Assembly: GCA_018380885.1 (NCBI GenBank)
Contig: JAGZSY010000015.1
Span: 1 to 64,000 of the forward strand
DNA length: 64,000 nucleotides
Direction of reading: 5' to 3'
Source: Enterocloster asparagiformis
GTDB lineage: Bacteria; Bacillota; Clostridia; Lachnospirales; Lachnospiraceae
Position 1 is the stretch's first letter. The number at the start of each line of letters is the position of its first letter. The notes beneath the pieces were generated by a model. It saw only the letters and a list, made by a program, of their open reading frames with translations. It ran no database searches and was not told the DNA's origin. Below are positions 17,275 through 25,995 of the stretch, piece after piece. Position numbers and translations under genes: made by a program.

Positions 17275-18528
17275 TTAGGCGCGGGCAAGGCGCGCCGCCA
17301 GACCGGTCAGAAGGCTCTCCTGTCCAAAGCCGCCTGATTTGGTGATTACGTGTCGGGTGCGGCCATTGTAGGTAAAGCTGGCCAGCACCACGCCTTTTTC
17401 CAGTTCGCAGAGCGGCTCCAGCTCTCTGATTCCCACGCAGTTCATACATTGCAGCAGCGTATCGCCGCCGGTCAGCATCAGCGTTCCCAGGGAAGGGCTG
17501 GTGAACAGCAGTCCCACCAAATGTCCCAGATTGCCGGAGATGCGCACCCGCATGGTCTCGCTGTCGATCCCCAGGCCGGCCGCATAGTCGGCCGTAGGCT
17601 GGTTGCCGCCGCAGTCATTTGTTTCAATTATGCAGTAGGGACTGGCAGCCAGCATTTCCTCAATGCGGATCAGCTGGTCTTTTCCGTCTTTGCTCTGCCA
17701 GTAATCCGGCTCCAGCTTCTGGCGCGGCGTCAGGCGCAGGCGGGTGAAACCGGCTCTTTCGGCCTCGTCCAGCTGGGCCAGGGTAATCGGGTTGACGCTG
17801 CCGCAGACCACCAGCAGACGCGGGTCAAGGTCCGGCAGCGGCCGGGGATTTTTGGCGGCAATGCCCAGCAATTCCGGCAGTACGGCGCCGAAACCGGCGC
17901 AGCCCGCCATTATGCGCAGCCCCCCCTGGTCCAGAAGCCGGCGCCCTGTGCGGCAGAGATCCTCGGTATCAGCCGCGTCAAATACCAGAATGCCCTCGTC
18001 TTTCGGCACGCTGTCCTCATCCGTCAGCGCGGGAAGGCTTACGGCCGGCAGGCTGCTCTGTCCTGCAATCAAATCCGTTACCGACGCATACTTTACCGGT
18101 TCGAAGGGATCGGCGCCGAAGGGACTTTCCGTCACCGGAACGCCGTCCACATAGTGAACGCCATTTTTTGTGATGCGCCCCATCTGCGGGAAGGCCGGCA
18201 GAAACGGCAGCTGTCTGCAGCCCCCCGCGTCCAGCACGGCGGCCAGCTCCGCGCCGATGTTGCCGCGCAACGCAGAATCCGTCTTTTTATAAATATAGCT
18301 TACGCCGGCGCACAGAGCCCGTTTTGTCAGTCCGGCCACAGCCTGGTAGGCTTCGTCGGCGGGCAGGTGGCGGGTTTCGGTGTCCACCACCAGCACCTGC
18401 GCCACCTGGGTGGTTAAGTCCACGTCGGCACCCACCACCACCCGTGTCTGAACCCCGCGGGCGGCGAACTGCACGCCGGTGTCCAATGCCCCGGTAAAGT
18501 CGTCCGCAATGATTAAAAGAAGGAACAT
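17275..18528 (-). CDS. dtnK: DUF1537 four-carbon acid sugar kinase
   Basis: 417 residues. The N-terminal domain starts LLIIADDFTGALDTG, the family signature; the middle has KKTDSALRGN; the C-terminal nucleotide-binding domain has VVCGSVNPITLAQL, LMLTGGDTL and ITKSGGFG. This family phosphorylates D-threonate, D-erythronate, L-threonate and related acids at O-4. Pairing with PdxA2 points to D-threonate or D-erythronate, so the symbol is provisional. The start at 18528 has GGGGGAG; upstream in-frame starts run through the operator region and are rejected. It is the first gene of the operon. Confidence 0.87.
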   Translation of the reverse strand: MFLLLIIADDFTGALDTGVQFAARGVQTRVVVGADVDLTTQVAQVLVVDTETRHLPADEAYQAVAGLTKRALCAGVSYIYKKTDSALRGNIGAELAAVLDAGGCRQLPFLPAFPQMGRITKNGVHYVDGVPVTESPFGADPFEPVKYASVTDLIAGQSSLPAVSLPALTDEDSVPKDEGILVFDAADTEDLCRTGRRLLDQGGLRIMAGCAGFGAVLPELLGIAAKNPRPLPDLDPRLLVVCGSVNPITLAQLDEAERAGFTRLRLTPRQKLEPDYWQSKDGKDQLIRIEEMLAASPYCIIETNDCGGNQPTADYAAGLGIDSETMRVRISGNLGHLVGLLFTSPSLGTLMLTGGDTLLQCMNCVGIRELEPLCELEKGVVLASFTYNGRTRHVITKSGGFGQESLLTGLAARLARA

Positions 18529-18647
18529 GGGTCTCCCCCTCTCTGTTTTTGCCGCCCGGCAGCAGGCAGCCGGACAGTTGCTTTTGTTCCATGCCATCAT
18601 TATGCCGTATTTAACAGTGTTGCGCACCAAAAAAAAGGCGGAAAATT

Positions 18648-18711
18648 GTTTCATTTTTAAACATTTCAAAAAAATATATGGATTTATTTACAAAACGTTT
18701 CAAATTAGAAC
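18648..18711. promoter_or_regulatory. Operator pair between the acid-sugar operon and its regulator
   Basis: Two 15-bp inverted repeats on the minus strand, GTTCTAATTTGAAAC (18697-18711) and GTTTAAAAATGAAAC (18648-18662), 49 bp apart. The 21-bp block 18665-18685 between them matches 12641-12661 in 20 of 21 positions. A CATAAT hexamer near 18596-18601 could be the -10 of the leftward operon, and TATAAT at 18744-18749, without a good -35, that of the rightward regulator. Confidence 0.7.
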
Positions 18712-18778
18712 TTATATAGGATGATTTTTGCACAATCTTCTGCTATAATGTTGTCAAAAATAAACGGAGGAACTCGCA

Positions 18779-20578
18779 ATGGTCGAAACACGCACCCATA
18801 TACTGGGAATTGCCCCCTATGAAGGTATGCGCACCGCCATGGAGCGGGCGGCGCAGGCTTACCCAAACGTGCAGCTGGATGTTTACACCGGCGACCTCGA
18901 TGAGGGCGTCGCCATTGTACAGCGCATGCCGCCTAACGCTTACGACTGTATTATCTCCCGGGGCGGCACCGCGTCGCTGATCCGCCAGGTGACCGACCTG
19001 CCGGTGGTGGAGATTCATCTCTCGGTCTACGATGTGCTGCGCGCCATGAAGCTGGCGGAAAATTATTCCAGCCTGTACGCAATCGTAGGCTTTCCCAGCA
19101 TCACGGAACCCGCCCACACGCTCTGCGATCTGCTGGGCTACAAACTGAATATTTTGACCGTGCACAGCGCCGAGGAGGTCGCTCCCACGCTGGAGCGGCT
19201 GAAACAGGACGGCTACCGCATGATCGTCTGCGATATGGTTACCCACACCGTCGCCCGCCAGATGGAGCTGGACGCCTTTCTGATCACATCGGGCGTGGAA
19301 AGCCTGCACGCGGCCATCGACCAGGCTCTGGACATCAGCCTGTGGTTTGGCCGCCTGCGGCAGGAAAATACGTTTCTGCGCGTGATCACCCAGGACCAAA
19401 ACGGCCGGGTGGTGGTGCTGGACAGCCAGGGCGCTATTTTCTACAGCAGCCCCACAGACCCTCCCGCCGGACTGTCCGGCGCGCTGCGCGCCCGTCTGCG
19501 CGAGGTGCCGGCCAGCGGTTCGATGAAGTTCTACCATACGGAGCGGGATCAGCTGTACCGTGTCACGGCCCAAACGCTGCTGATGGATACGCAGCGGTAT
19601 TGCCTGTTTTACTGCATTCCGTCCCGCATTCCCCTTCACACACACTGGGTGGGGCTGCGCTCCATGAACAGAGGCGAATGCGAGTATTTGTTTATGAACA
19701 GCTTTTACAGCCTCAGCGGCGCTATGGGAAGCCTTGATCCGGAGATTCAGACGCTGGCCGCAGCGCGCCAGCCGGTGATGATCAAGGGCGAGCCCGGCAC
19801 CGGAAAGGAGCAGATCGCCCGTTTCCTTTATCTGCACAGTCCTCTGGCAAACAAGCCCTTTGTGCTGGTCAACTGCGAACTGATGAACGATAAGAGCTGG
19901 GGGTTCCTCCTGGGACACTACAATTCGCCGTTAAACGCCACCGGGAACACCATTTATTTCCAAAATTTCGAGGCTCTGCCTGAAGAACGCGCCCCCGAGC
20001 TGCTGGCCGCCATACAGGAAACCGGCCTTGCCCGCCGGGTGCGGCTGCTGTTCTCCTGCGTCTGCCGGGACAGCGAACCGGTTCCCGATGTGATGCGCCT
20101 CTTCTGCATCAAGCTCGGCTGCCTGACTCTGAATCTGCCGTCGCTGCGCAGCCGCTCCGACGAGATTCCGTCCCTGGCCAGCCTCTACCTTGGCAGTTTG
20201 AACCTAGAGCTGGGCAAGCAGATATCGGGGTTTGAGCCGCGGGCCATCGAGATGCTGCGCCAGTACGACTGGCCCAACAACTATACGCAGTTCAAGCACA
20301 TATTAAAAACGCTGGCCACGCTGACCACCTCCAATTACATACGCAGCAGCGTGGTGGCGGAGCTGCTGGCCAAGGAGCGCTCGCTGCGCCGGAGCGCCCC
20401 TCCCTCCGTGCCCCCTGTGAATACGGACTGCACGCTGGAGGAGATCATCAGCGAGGTGGTACAGCAGGCGGTCGCGGCCAACAACGGCAACCGCACGGCC
20501 GCAGCGCGCCAGCTGGGCATAAGCCGCACCACGCTGTGGCGCTATCTGGGAAAAAATGAGGCGGATGAACAAATATAA
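18779..20578 (+). CDS. PrpR_N-domain transcriptional regulator with degenerate sigma-54-type AAA domain
   Basis: 599 residues. The N-terminal 1-200 is a PrpR_N ligand-sensing domain (ISRGGTASLIRQVTDLPVVEI, DMVTHTVARQMELDAFLITSG). Residues about 330-520 match the AAA+ domain of bacterial enhancer-binding proteins: Walker A is GEPGTGKE, but the GAFTGA loop is missing (MNDKSWGFLLGHYNSPLNAT stands there) and Walker B reads TIYFQNFEAL, with Gln-Asn instead of Asp-Glu. The C-terminus is a Fis-type helix-turn-helix (NRTAAARQLGISRTTLWRYL). It probably binds the GTTTC-N5-GAAAC sites and works with sigma-A. GGAGG precedes the ATG. Confidence 0.85.
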   Translation: MVETRTHILGIAPYEGMRTAMERAAQAYPNVQLDVYTGDLDEGVAIVQRMPPNAYDCIISRGGTASLIRQVTDLPVVEIHLSVYDVLRAMKLAENYSSLYAIVGFPSITEPAHTLCDLLGYKLNILTVHSAEEVAPTLERLKQDGYRMIVCDMVTHTVARQMELDAFLITSGVESLHAAIDQALDISLWFGRLRQENTFLRVITQDQNGRVVVLDSQGAIFYSSPTDPPAGLSGALRARLREVPASGSMKFYHTERDQLYRVTAQTLLMDTQRYCLFYCIPSRIPLHTHWVGLRSMNRGECEYLFMNSFYSLSGAMGSLDPEIQTLAAARQPVMIKGEPGTGKEQIARFLYLHSPLANKPFVLVNCELMNDKSWGFLLGHYNSPLNATGNTIYFQNFEALPEERAPELLAAIQETGLARRVRLLFSCVCRDSEPVPDVMRLFCIKLGCLTLNLPSLRSRSDEIPSLASLYLGSLNLELGKQISGFEPRAIEMLRQYDWPNNYTQFKHILKTLATLTTSNYIRSSVVAELLAKERSLRRSAPPSVPPVNTDCTLEEIISEVVQQAVAANNGNRTAAARQLGISRTTLWRYLGKNEADEQI

Positions 20579-20623
20579 ATGTGTTACAAAAATAAAAATA
20601 GATCTTCAGAATGGAGTAATAGG

Positions 20624-21322
20624 ATGAAAATTTGCGGATTACAGAAAACGACGCTGCTTGATTTCCCCGGCCATGTGGCCGCCACCATTTTTACGGGAGG
20701 CTGCAATTTCCGCTGTCCCTTCTGTCACAACAGCGAGCTGCTGTCCGGATCGGTGGAGGCGGAGTACGAGACGGAGGAGGTGCTGGAGTTCCTGGCAAAG
20801 CGCAGGGGCATCCTGGAAGGGGTGTGCATCACCGGCGGCGAACCCACGCTGCAGCCGGACCTGGAGGATTTTATCCGCCGCGTGCGGGACCTGGGACTTT
20901 TGGTCAAGCTGGACACCAACGGGTATAAGCCGGAGCTGATGAAAAATCTCTGTGAGAAAGGATTGTTGGATTTTGTGGCCATGGATATCAAGGCCGGGCG
21001 CAGCAGCTATACGACGGTGGCGGGCGTGGACGGAATGCGGTTGGAGCGCATCGACGAGAGCATCCGCTTCCTGCTGAGCGGCGGCGTGCCTTATGAATTC
21101 CGCACCACTGCGGTGAAGGGGCTTCACACTGAGAAGGATTTTCGGGAGATCGGGCCCTGGATTGAGGGCTGTGAGAAATATTACCTGCAAAATTTCACGG
21201 AGAGCGGACAGGTGCTGGAGCCGGGCGTTTATGCCGGTTTTGAGAAGGAGGAGCTGGAACGGTTCGCCGCGATTGTAAAGCCCTATGTGGGCGAAGTAGC
21301 GCTGCGGGGGATCGACTACTAA
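20624..21322 (+). CDS. nrdG: Anaerobic ribonucleotide-reductase activating protein, radical SAM (NrdG-like)
   Basis: 232 residues. Radical SAM Cys motif CNFRCPFC, GGEPTL and the start KICGLQKTTLLDFPGHVAATIF match the NrdG2/PflA-type activases that are often annotated as anaerobic RNR-activating proteins. No nrdD lies in the window, so the partner is unknown. The start at 20624 has a GGAG site; it begins 45 bp after the regulator stop and may be read from the same transcript. A bidirectional terminator overlaps its stop codon. Confidence 0.85.
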   Translation: MKICGLQKTTLLDFPGHVAATIFTGGCNFRCPFCHNSELLSGSVEAEYETEEVLEFLAKRRGILEGVCITGGEPTLQPDLEDFIRRVRDLGLLVKLDTNGYKPELMKNLCEKGLLDFVAMDIKAGRSSYTTVAGVDGMRLERIDESIRFLLSGGVPYEFRTTAVKGLHTEKDFREIGPWIEGCEKYYLQNFTESGQVLEPGVYAGFEKEELERFAAIVKPYVGEVALRGIDY

Positions 21323-21377
21323 AAGGCCGGATTTCCCGGCGGGGCATACCTGTGCCCCGGGGGAAATCCGGCCTTTT
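21321..21377. terminator. Bidirectional terminator
   Basis: Perfect 17-bp arms (AAAAGGCCGGATTTCCC and its complement) with an inner GGGGCA/TGCCCC stem, T run on both strands. It serves the convergent nrdG-like gene and the DUF6128-type gene. Confidence 0.92.
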
Positions 21378-21383
21378 GGCCGA

Positions 21384-24300
21384 TCAGTTCATGTCAGCCA
21401 GTTTGATGTCCGTATACCAGTAGCCGAACCGGCCGTTGCCGGTGGGCTGCTTCTGGGCCAGCACGAAATGTGGGAAGCCGAACATGGAAGCCATGTACTT
21501 TTCATTGCTGTAGTAATTTCCCGGCACGCCCAGGAGATAGCGCGTGGTTCCCGAGTTGGTATCCACCTTGGCCAGGATCAGGTAGCGGTAATTGTAGTAG
21601 CCGTGGAGCAGAAAACTGTTATTTCCGTATGTCCAGGTCTCCCTGGGCAGCAGGCCGATGTCCTGCGGCTTGATCGTCAGGATTTCGCACTCGCCCGCGC
21701 ACTCAAAGGCCTGAATTTTCGGATAGCGTTTGCGGAATCCATCCCATATCTGCTGGGGCTCTGCGCTCTCCCGCTCTTCCTCCTCCAGGCGCTCCAAATC
21801 GCTGGGATTGCCCAGAATCAGCTCTTCCCTGTCAGCGGTGATCACCGGCTCCCGGACAGCCTCGCCGTTCTCCGGGACAGCGCCGATTACTTCTTCATAA
21901 GTGCCTGCGTCCGGCTGGCGCTGCGGGCTGCCGTCACCGTCGTTGGCAGCAACGGGCCGGGCGGACGAAGGCCGGGCTGCGTTGGCCGGAACAGACGCGC
22001 GAACGGGCTGAGAGGACGGACGACCGGACTGCGGCGTGGGCGTCGGCTGGGACGGCCCCTGCATGACGGACGGCGGGCGCTGCGGTTGGTTCGGCTGCGG
22101 CACGGGGCCGGGTTGGCGCTGCGGTTGGCTGGGCTGCTGCATGGGGCCGGGTCGGCGCTGCGGTTGGCTGGGCTGGCGCTGCGGCTGGTTCGGCTGCGGC
22201 ATGGTACCCGGCTGGCGCTGTGGCTGACTCGTCTGCGGCATGGTACTGGGCTGGCGCTGCGGTTGGCCGGGCTGCCCTATGGTACCGGGTTGGCGCTGCG
22301 GCTGGTTCGGCTGCGGCCCAGTACCCGTCTGGCGCTGCGGCTGGTTCGGCTGCGGCATGGGGCCGGGTTGGCGCTGCGGTTGGCCGGGCTGCGGCCCGGT
22401 ACCCGTCTGGCGCTGCGGCTGGTTCGGCTGCGGCATGGGGCCGGGTTGGCGCTGCGGTTGGCCGGGCTGCGGCCCGGTACCCGCCTGGCGCTGCGGCTGA
22501 CCCGGCTGCGGTATGGGGCCGGGTTGGCGCTGCGGTTGACCGGGCTGCCCCATGGTTTGGCGGTTTGGCCGCATTCCGCCGGGCTGCCCCATGAACTGAC
22601 GACCCGGACGCATTCCACCCGCGCGGTTGACAGACGGCTGAGCCGGTGTTTGGCCTTCGGACTGCGACGCCGACGGTTGGGCCTGCACTTGGCCTTCGGA
22701 CTGCGCTTCCGGCGGCTGGACGGACATCTGGCCCTCGGACTGCACAACCGGCGGCTGGACGGACATCTGGCCTTCGGACTGCGACGCCGGCGGCTGGACG
22801 GACATCTTGCCTTCGGACTGCACAACCGGCGGCTGGACGGGCATCTGGCCTTCGGACTGTGACGTCGGCGGCTGGGCGGGAGGTTGCATATTCGTTTGGC
22901 CTCCCTGCCTCTGCCCCCAGGTTCTGCGGGCGGACCACTCTCCCTGGGCGGGATTCCCCACTGTCGGAATCCGGCTGCCCGGCTGCGGCCCTAAGGGTCC
23001 TTCCCCTTCGAATCGGCCGGGACGAACCGGGCGGGCGTTTGTCGGGGCCTCCAAACGGACGGAATCCGTCTCCTCCGGAACAGAGTCGGTCCTTATAGGA
23101 TTTTCCGACTGCCAGTCTGAATGCGGATTACCCCCGGACTGGGCTGAGCGGGCACGGTTGTACGGCGGCGTATCCGGCATAATGAGCTGCTGGTTCACCC
23201 CTGTCTGGCGCTCCACACCGCACTTGGCGTCCGACAGAAAACGGGGCTGAGGCGGACGGCCCGCCGGCTGCCTCCACTGCATAGCCGGAGCAGTTGAAAC
23301 CGGCCGACCGCCCATATCCGGGCGCTGGCCGGACACTTCCCGTCCCTGGGGCTGGTTCAAAACGCCGGCGCGTGAAAACTGCGGTTCCCGCAGCGGCGGA
23401 AATCCGCCAGTGCGCTGGATTGAGCTGTCCTTTTGGTTGATCTGGTTCACGGCGGCGCCGTCTGCCATGCCGGTATCCGCCTCACCGGAGATAGTTCCCA
23501 CACCGGAAGCGGTTCCCATGTCCAAACCGGGTTCTACATCGGCGCCTTCTCCGGCCCCGCCTCCCTCTCCATAGAGAATGGATTCCCGGACCGGCATAAA
23601 ATGATCTCCGCCCGGCCCGGCCGTATTTTCCTGGAAAACGGAGCGGCCTGCGTCCGCGCGCTCTGATACCAGACGGTTTTCTCCGGCGTACTCTGTCCCC
23701 AATTCTACGGCCGTCTCCTGACCGGATTCCTCCGACATACCCACCGCGCCCTGCGTCGGCTGCAATTCGTTGTTTTCCCAGGTTTTCCGGGCCTCTTTGA
23801 CATTCCGGGCTTCCCGAACCCAGGCCTCTGCGTCCGTCTGCCCATCTACGTCCGTCCGCCTCTCTGCAACTGCCCGGGTCTGTGCGTCCTCCTGCCCATC
23901 TGTGTCCGACTGGGCTTTCGCGTACGTCTGCCCCTCTGCAACTGCCCAGGCCTCTGCTGCCACCCGGGTCTCCGCGGCCGTCTGCCTCTCTGCTGCAACT
24001 CCGTTTTCCCCGTACGTCTGCCCCTCTGCGTCCGCCTGGGCCTCCACCGCTGCCTGAGGCTCCGCGTACGCCTGCCCCTCTGCCGCTGCCCGAGGTTCCG
24101 CGTACGCCTGCCCCTCTACCGCTGTCCGGGTCTGTGCGTCCACCGGCCTCTCCGCGTCAGTCCCTCCCTGCCCGTTCAGGCTGCCTTCTTCTGCAAATAC
24201 ATACCCCTGTGGAAAATCCCCATTTTCTTCCACATTCATGTCCTGAGTTTGAGCGGACACGGACTCCTGGTTTCCGGCCGGCGTCCGTTCCCAGTCCCCG

Positions 24301-25004
24301 GGCTCCTCTGCCGCCAGACCGGCCGGCATCCCCGCCTCTTCCGATACCATCCCGCCCTCGGATTCCCCCGTTTCTGCGGTCAAATCGGCTTCCCCCAGGA
24401 CTTCCGCCCCGGCGTCCGCTGCCGTCCCGGAGCGTTCGCCTTCCTTGTCCGCGCTTCCTTCTCTCAAAGGCTCCAAAACAGCGGCCCCGGACTGCGGCTC
24501 AACAGGTAGCTCACCCCCCGAGGCGCCCGCAATCTCCCGGTCCATTTCCGCGGCAATTTCCTCCGCCTTTTTATGTATCTCCTCTTCCTCGCTGATGTCA
24601 CGCCGACTCTTGGACGTCACATCAGCCAGCTCCACCTCTGCCGCATGAGCTACAGCGTCCTCCCAGATGGTGGTATAACAGCGCCAGCCGTCCGACGGCT
24701 CGTGGATGCTCAGGCCGTAGCATGAATCCATTCCTATCCCGGAATCCGCTACATTTTCCACCGGAATCACTGCGCGGAACTCTCCCGCCCCGCCGCGGAT
24801 AAAAATGCTGCCCAGGCTGATCTCCCTGCCCGGCGCCAGCAGATACACCCCAAGGTCGCTGCCTCCTACATAGACTTTTTTGACATTGACGCTGAGCTTG
24901 CACTGTCCGCCCCGCGACTCCAGTTTGACAAAGCCTATATTTTTACCCTTCACCTCGCCCTCATAGGCGTAGATGTAAGATATCAGTCTCCGATAATTTG
25001 ACAT
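21384..25004 (-). CDS. DUF6128-type protein with long Pro/Gln/Glu repeat region
   Basis: 1206 residues. The N-terminal 130 (YIYAYEGEVKGKNIGFVKLE, LKVNVKK-like beta segments, ending before residue 140) and the C-terminal 130 (IWDGFRKRYPKIQAFECAGE to GYWYTDIKLADMN) are folded-looking and resemble the two ends of DUF6128-type proteins of Lachnospiraceae. Between them are about 900 low-complexity residues: Ala/Glu/Gln repeats, then SEGQMSVQPP-type and PQPGQPQRQPG-type repeats. No signal peptide or membrane helix is seen, so it is probably cytoplasmic. The start follows GAGGAG. Function unknown; the family assignment is from memory of the end domains. Confidence 0.65.
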   Translation of the reverse strand: MSNYRRLISYIYAYEGEVKGKNIGFVKLESRGGQCKLSVNVKKVYVGGSDLGVYLLAPGREISLGSIFIRGGAGEFRAVIPVENVADSGIGMDSCYGLSIHEPSDGWRCYTTIWEDAVAHAAEVELADVTSKSRRDISEEEEIHKKAEEIAAEMDREIAGASGGELPVEPQSGAAVLEPLREGSADKEGERSGTAADAGAEVLGEADLTAETGESEGGMVSEEAGMPAGLAAEEPGDWERTPAGNQESVSAQTQDMNVEENGDFPQGYVFAEEGSLNGQGGTDAERPVDAQTRTAVEGQAYAEPRAAAEGQAYAEPQAAVEAQADAEGQTYGENGVAAERQTAAETRVAAEAWAVAEGQTYAKAQSDTDGQEDAQTRAVAERRTDVDGQTDAEAWVREARNVKEARKTWENNELQPTQGAVGMSEESGQETAVELGTEYAGENRLVSERADAGRSVFQENTAGPGGDHFMPVRESILYGEGGGAGEGADVEPGLDMGTASGVGTISGEADTGMADGAAVNQINQKDSSIQRTGGFPPLREPQFSRAGVLNQPQGREVSGQRPDMGGRPVSTAPAMQWRQPAGRPPQPRFLSDAKCGVERQTGVNQQLIMPDTPPYNRARSAQSGGNPHSDWQSENPIRTDSVPEETDSVRLEAPTNARPVRPGRFEGEGPLGPQPGSRIPTVGNPAQGEWSARRTWGQRQGGQTNMQPPAQPPTSQSEGQMPVQPPVVQSEGKMSVQPPASQSEGQMSVQPPVVQSEGQMSVQPPEAQSEGQVQAQPSASQSEGQTPAQPSVNRAGGMRPGRQFMGQPGGMRPNRQTMGQPGQPQRQPGPIPQPGQPQRQAGTGPQPGQPQRQPGPMPQPNQPQRQTGTGPQPGQPQRQPGPMPQPNQPQRQTGTGPQPNQPQRQPGTIGQPGQPQRQPSTMPQTSQPQRQPGTMPQPNQPQRQPSQPQRRPGPMQQPSQPQRQPGPVPQPNQPQRPPSVMQGPSQPTPTPQSGRPSSQPVRASVPANAARPSSARPVAANDGDGSPQRQPDAGTYEEVIGAVPENGEAVREPVITADREELILGNPSDLERLEEEERESAEPQQIWDGFRKRYPKIQAFECAGECEILTIKPQDIGLLPRETWTYGNNSFLLHGYYNYRYLILAKVDTNSGTTRYLLGVPGNYYSNEKYMASMFGFPHFVLAQKQPTGNGRFGYWYTDIKLADMN
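22060..22560 (-). repeat. Tandem repeats coding for P-Q-P-x-Q-P-Q-R-Q units
   Basis: In-frame repeats of about 36-40 bp inside the DUF6128-type gene, each giving units like QPGQPQRQPGPMP or QPNQPQRQTGTGP. Pairs of units recur as a higher-order repeat of about 78 bp. Such sequence is prone to slippage and copy-number change. Confidence 0.85.
22660..22870 (-). repeat. Tandem repeats coding for SEGQMSVQPP units
   Basis: Five to six in-frame copies of a unit of about 36 bp (QPPVVQSEGKMS, QPPASQSEGQMS and variants) in the same gene, next to the PQ-repeat block. Confidence 0.8.
23810..24140 (-). repeat. Degenerate Ala/Glu/Gln repeats
   Basis: In-frame repeats of about 8 to 9 codons (AEGQAYAEPRA, AEGQTYGENGVA, AERQTAAETRVA) in the first half of the same gene, more diverged than the other two repeat blocks. 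Confidence 0.7.
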
Positions 25005-25074
25005 ACTCTCACTCCTCGCACGGTTGGTCCGCAGTCTATCTCTGCTTTTTATTAATATTTTATGCGTTACCCCC

Positions 25075-25103
25075 TTGAAAGTATGTTAGAAAAATGTTAT
25101 CCT
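25075..25103 (+). promoter_or_regulatory. Candidate nagB promoter
   Basis: -35 TTGAAA (25075-25080), 17-bp spacer, -10 TATCCT (25098-25103), leaving an untranslated leader of about 100 nt in which no riboswitch was recognised. Confidence 0.5.
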
Positions 25104-25210
25104 GTATTCAAGAAATTTAGAAAAATATTTTCAGAACCACTTTTCCATCCAGGGATTCTGCATCCGTGCACAATGTATTTAATCAATATATATGAAAGGC
25201 GGCAAAAACT

Positions 25211-25936
25211 ATGAAGCTCTACAAAGCAAAAGACTACGAGGACATGAGCAGAAAAGCGGCAAACATTATTTCCGCACAGGTGACTTTAAAGCCGGACAGC
25301 GTTCTGGGCCTGGCCACCGGTTCCACCCCCATCGGCACTTACAAGCGCCTGATTGAGGGCTGCAAAAACGGCGATCTGGATTTCTCTCAGGTAAAGAGCG
25401 TGAACCTCGACGAGTACAGAGGGTTGACCAGAGATAACGACCAGAGCTACTATTATTTCATGTACCACAACCTGTTCAAGGATATCAACATTGACCTGAA
25501 CAACACCAATATCCCGGACGGCACCGAGCCGGACAGCGACAAGGAGTGCGCCCGTTACGAGGCTGTGGTTGAGAGTATGGGCGGCGTGGATATCCAGGTG
25601 CTGGGTCTGGGCCACAACGGCCACATCGGTTTCAACGAGCCGGCCGACGAATTCCCCAAGACCACACACTGCGTAGATCTGACCGAGAGCACCATCGAGG
25701 CCAACAAGCGCTTCTTCAAGGATGTCAACGACGTTCCCCGCCAGGCGTACACCATGGGCATCAAGACCATTATGAGCGCAAAGAAAATCCTGCTGCTGGT
25801 GAGCGGCGCAGACAAGGCGCAGATTCTGCACGACTGCCTCTGCGGGCCCATCGTTCCCCAGGTTCCCGCCTCCATCCTTCAGCTGCACGGCGATGTGGTT
25901 GTGATCGCAGATGAGGCGGCAATGTCTAAATTCTAA
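25211..25936 (+). CDS. nagB: Glucosamine-6-phosphate deaminase
   Basis: 241 residues. Family motifs are LGLATGSTPIGTYKRLI, VNLDEYRGL and LGLGHNGHIGFNEP, with the catalytic Asp and His in their usual places. It converts glucosamine-6-phosphate to fructose-6-phosphate and ammonia. It stands alone here, with no nagA beside it. The C-terminal allosteric lid seen in E. coli NagB is short, as in Firmicute enzymes. Confidence 0.96.
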   Translation: MKLYKAKDYEDMSRKAANIISAQVTLKPDSVLGLATGSTPIGTYKRLIEGCKNGDLDFSQVKSVNLDEYRGLTRDNDQSYYYFMYHNLFKDINIDLNNTNIPDGTEPDSDKECARYEAVVESMGGVDIQVLGLGHNGHIGFNEPADEFPKTTHCVDLTESTIEANKRFFKDVNDVPRQAYTMGIKTIMSAKKILLLVSGADKAQILHDCLCGPIVPQVPASILQLHGDVVVIADEAAMSKF

Positions 25937-25961
25937 ACGCAATCGAACATATTCAGCTTTT

Positions 25962-25995
25962 GACCGGAGTTCTGACCTCAGAATTCCGGTCTTTT
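25962..25995 (+). terminator. Terminator after nagB
   Basis: Stem GACCGGA-G-TTCTGA / TCAGAA-T-TCCGGTC with a 2-nt loop, followed by TTTT. Confidence 0.88.

Noticed and set aside
21468..22862. 464-codon plus-strand frame rich in Arg, Leu and Gly opposite the PQ repeats
   Set aside because: Shadow of the tandem repeats in the DUF6128-type gene; composition is a by-product of the repeats.
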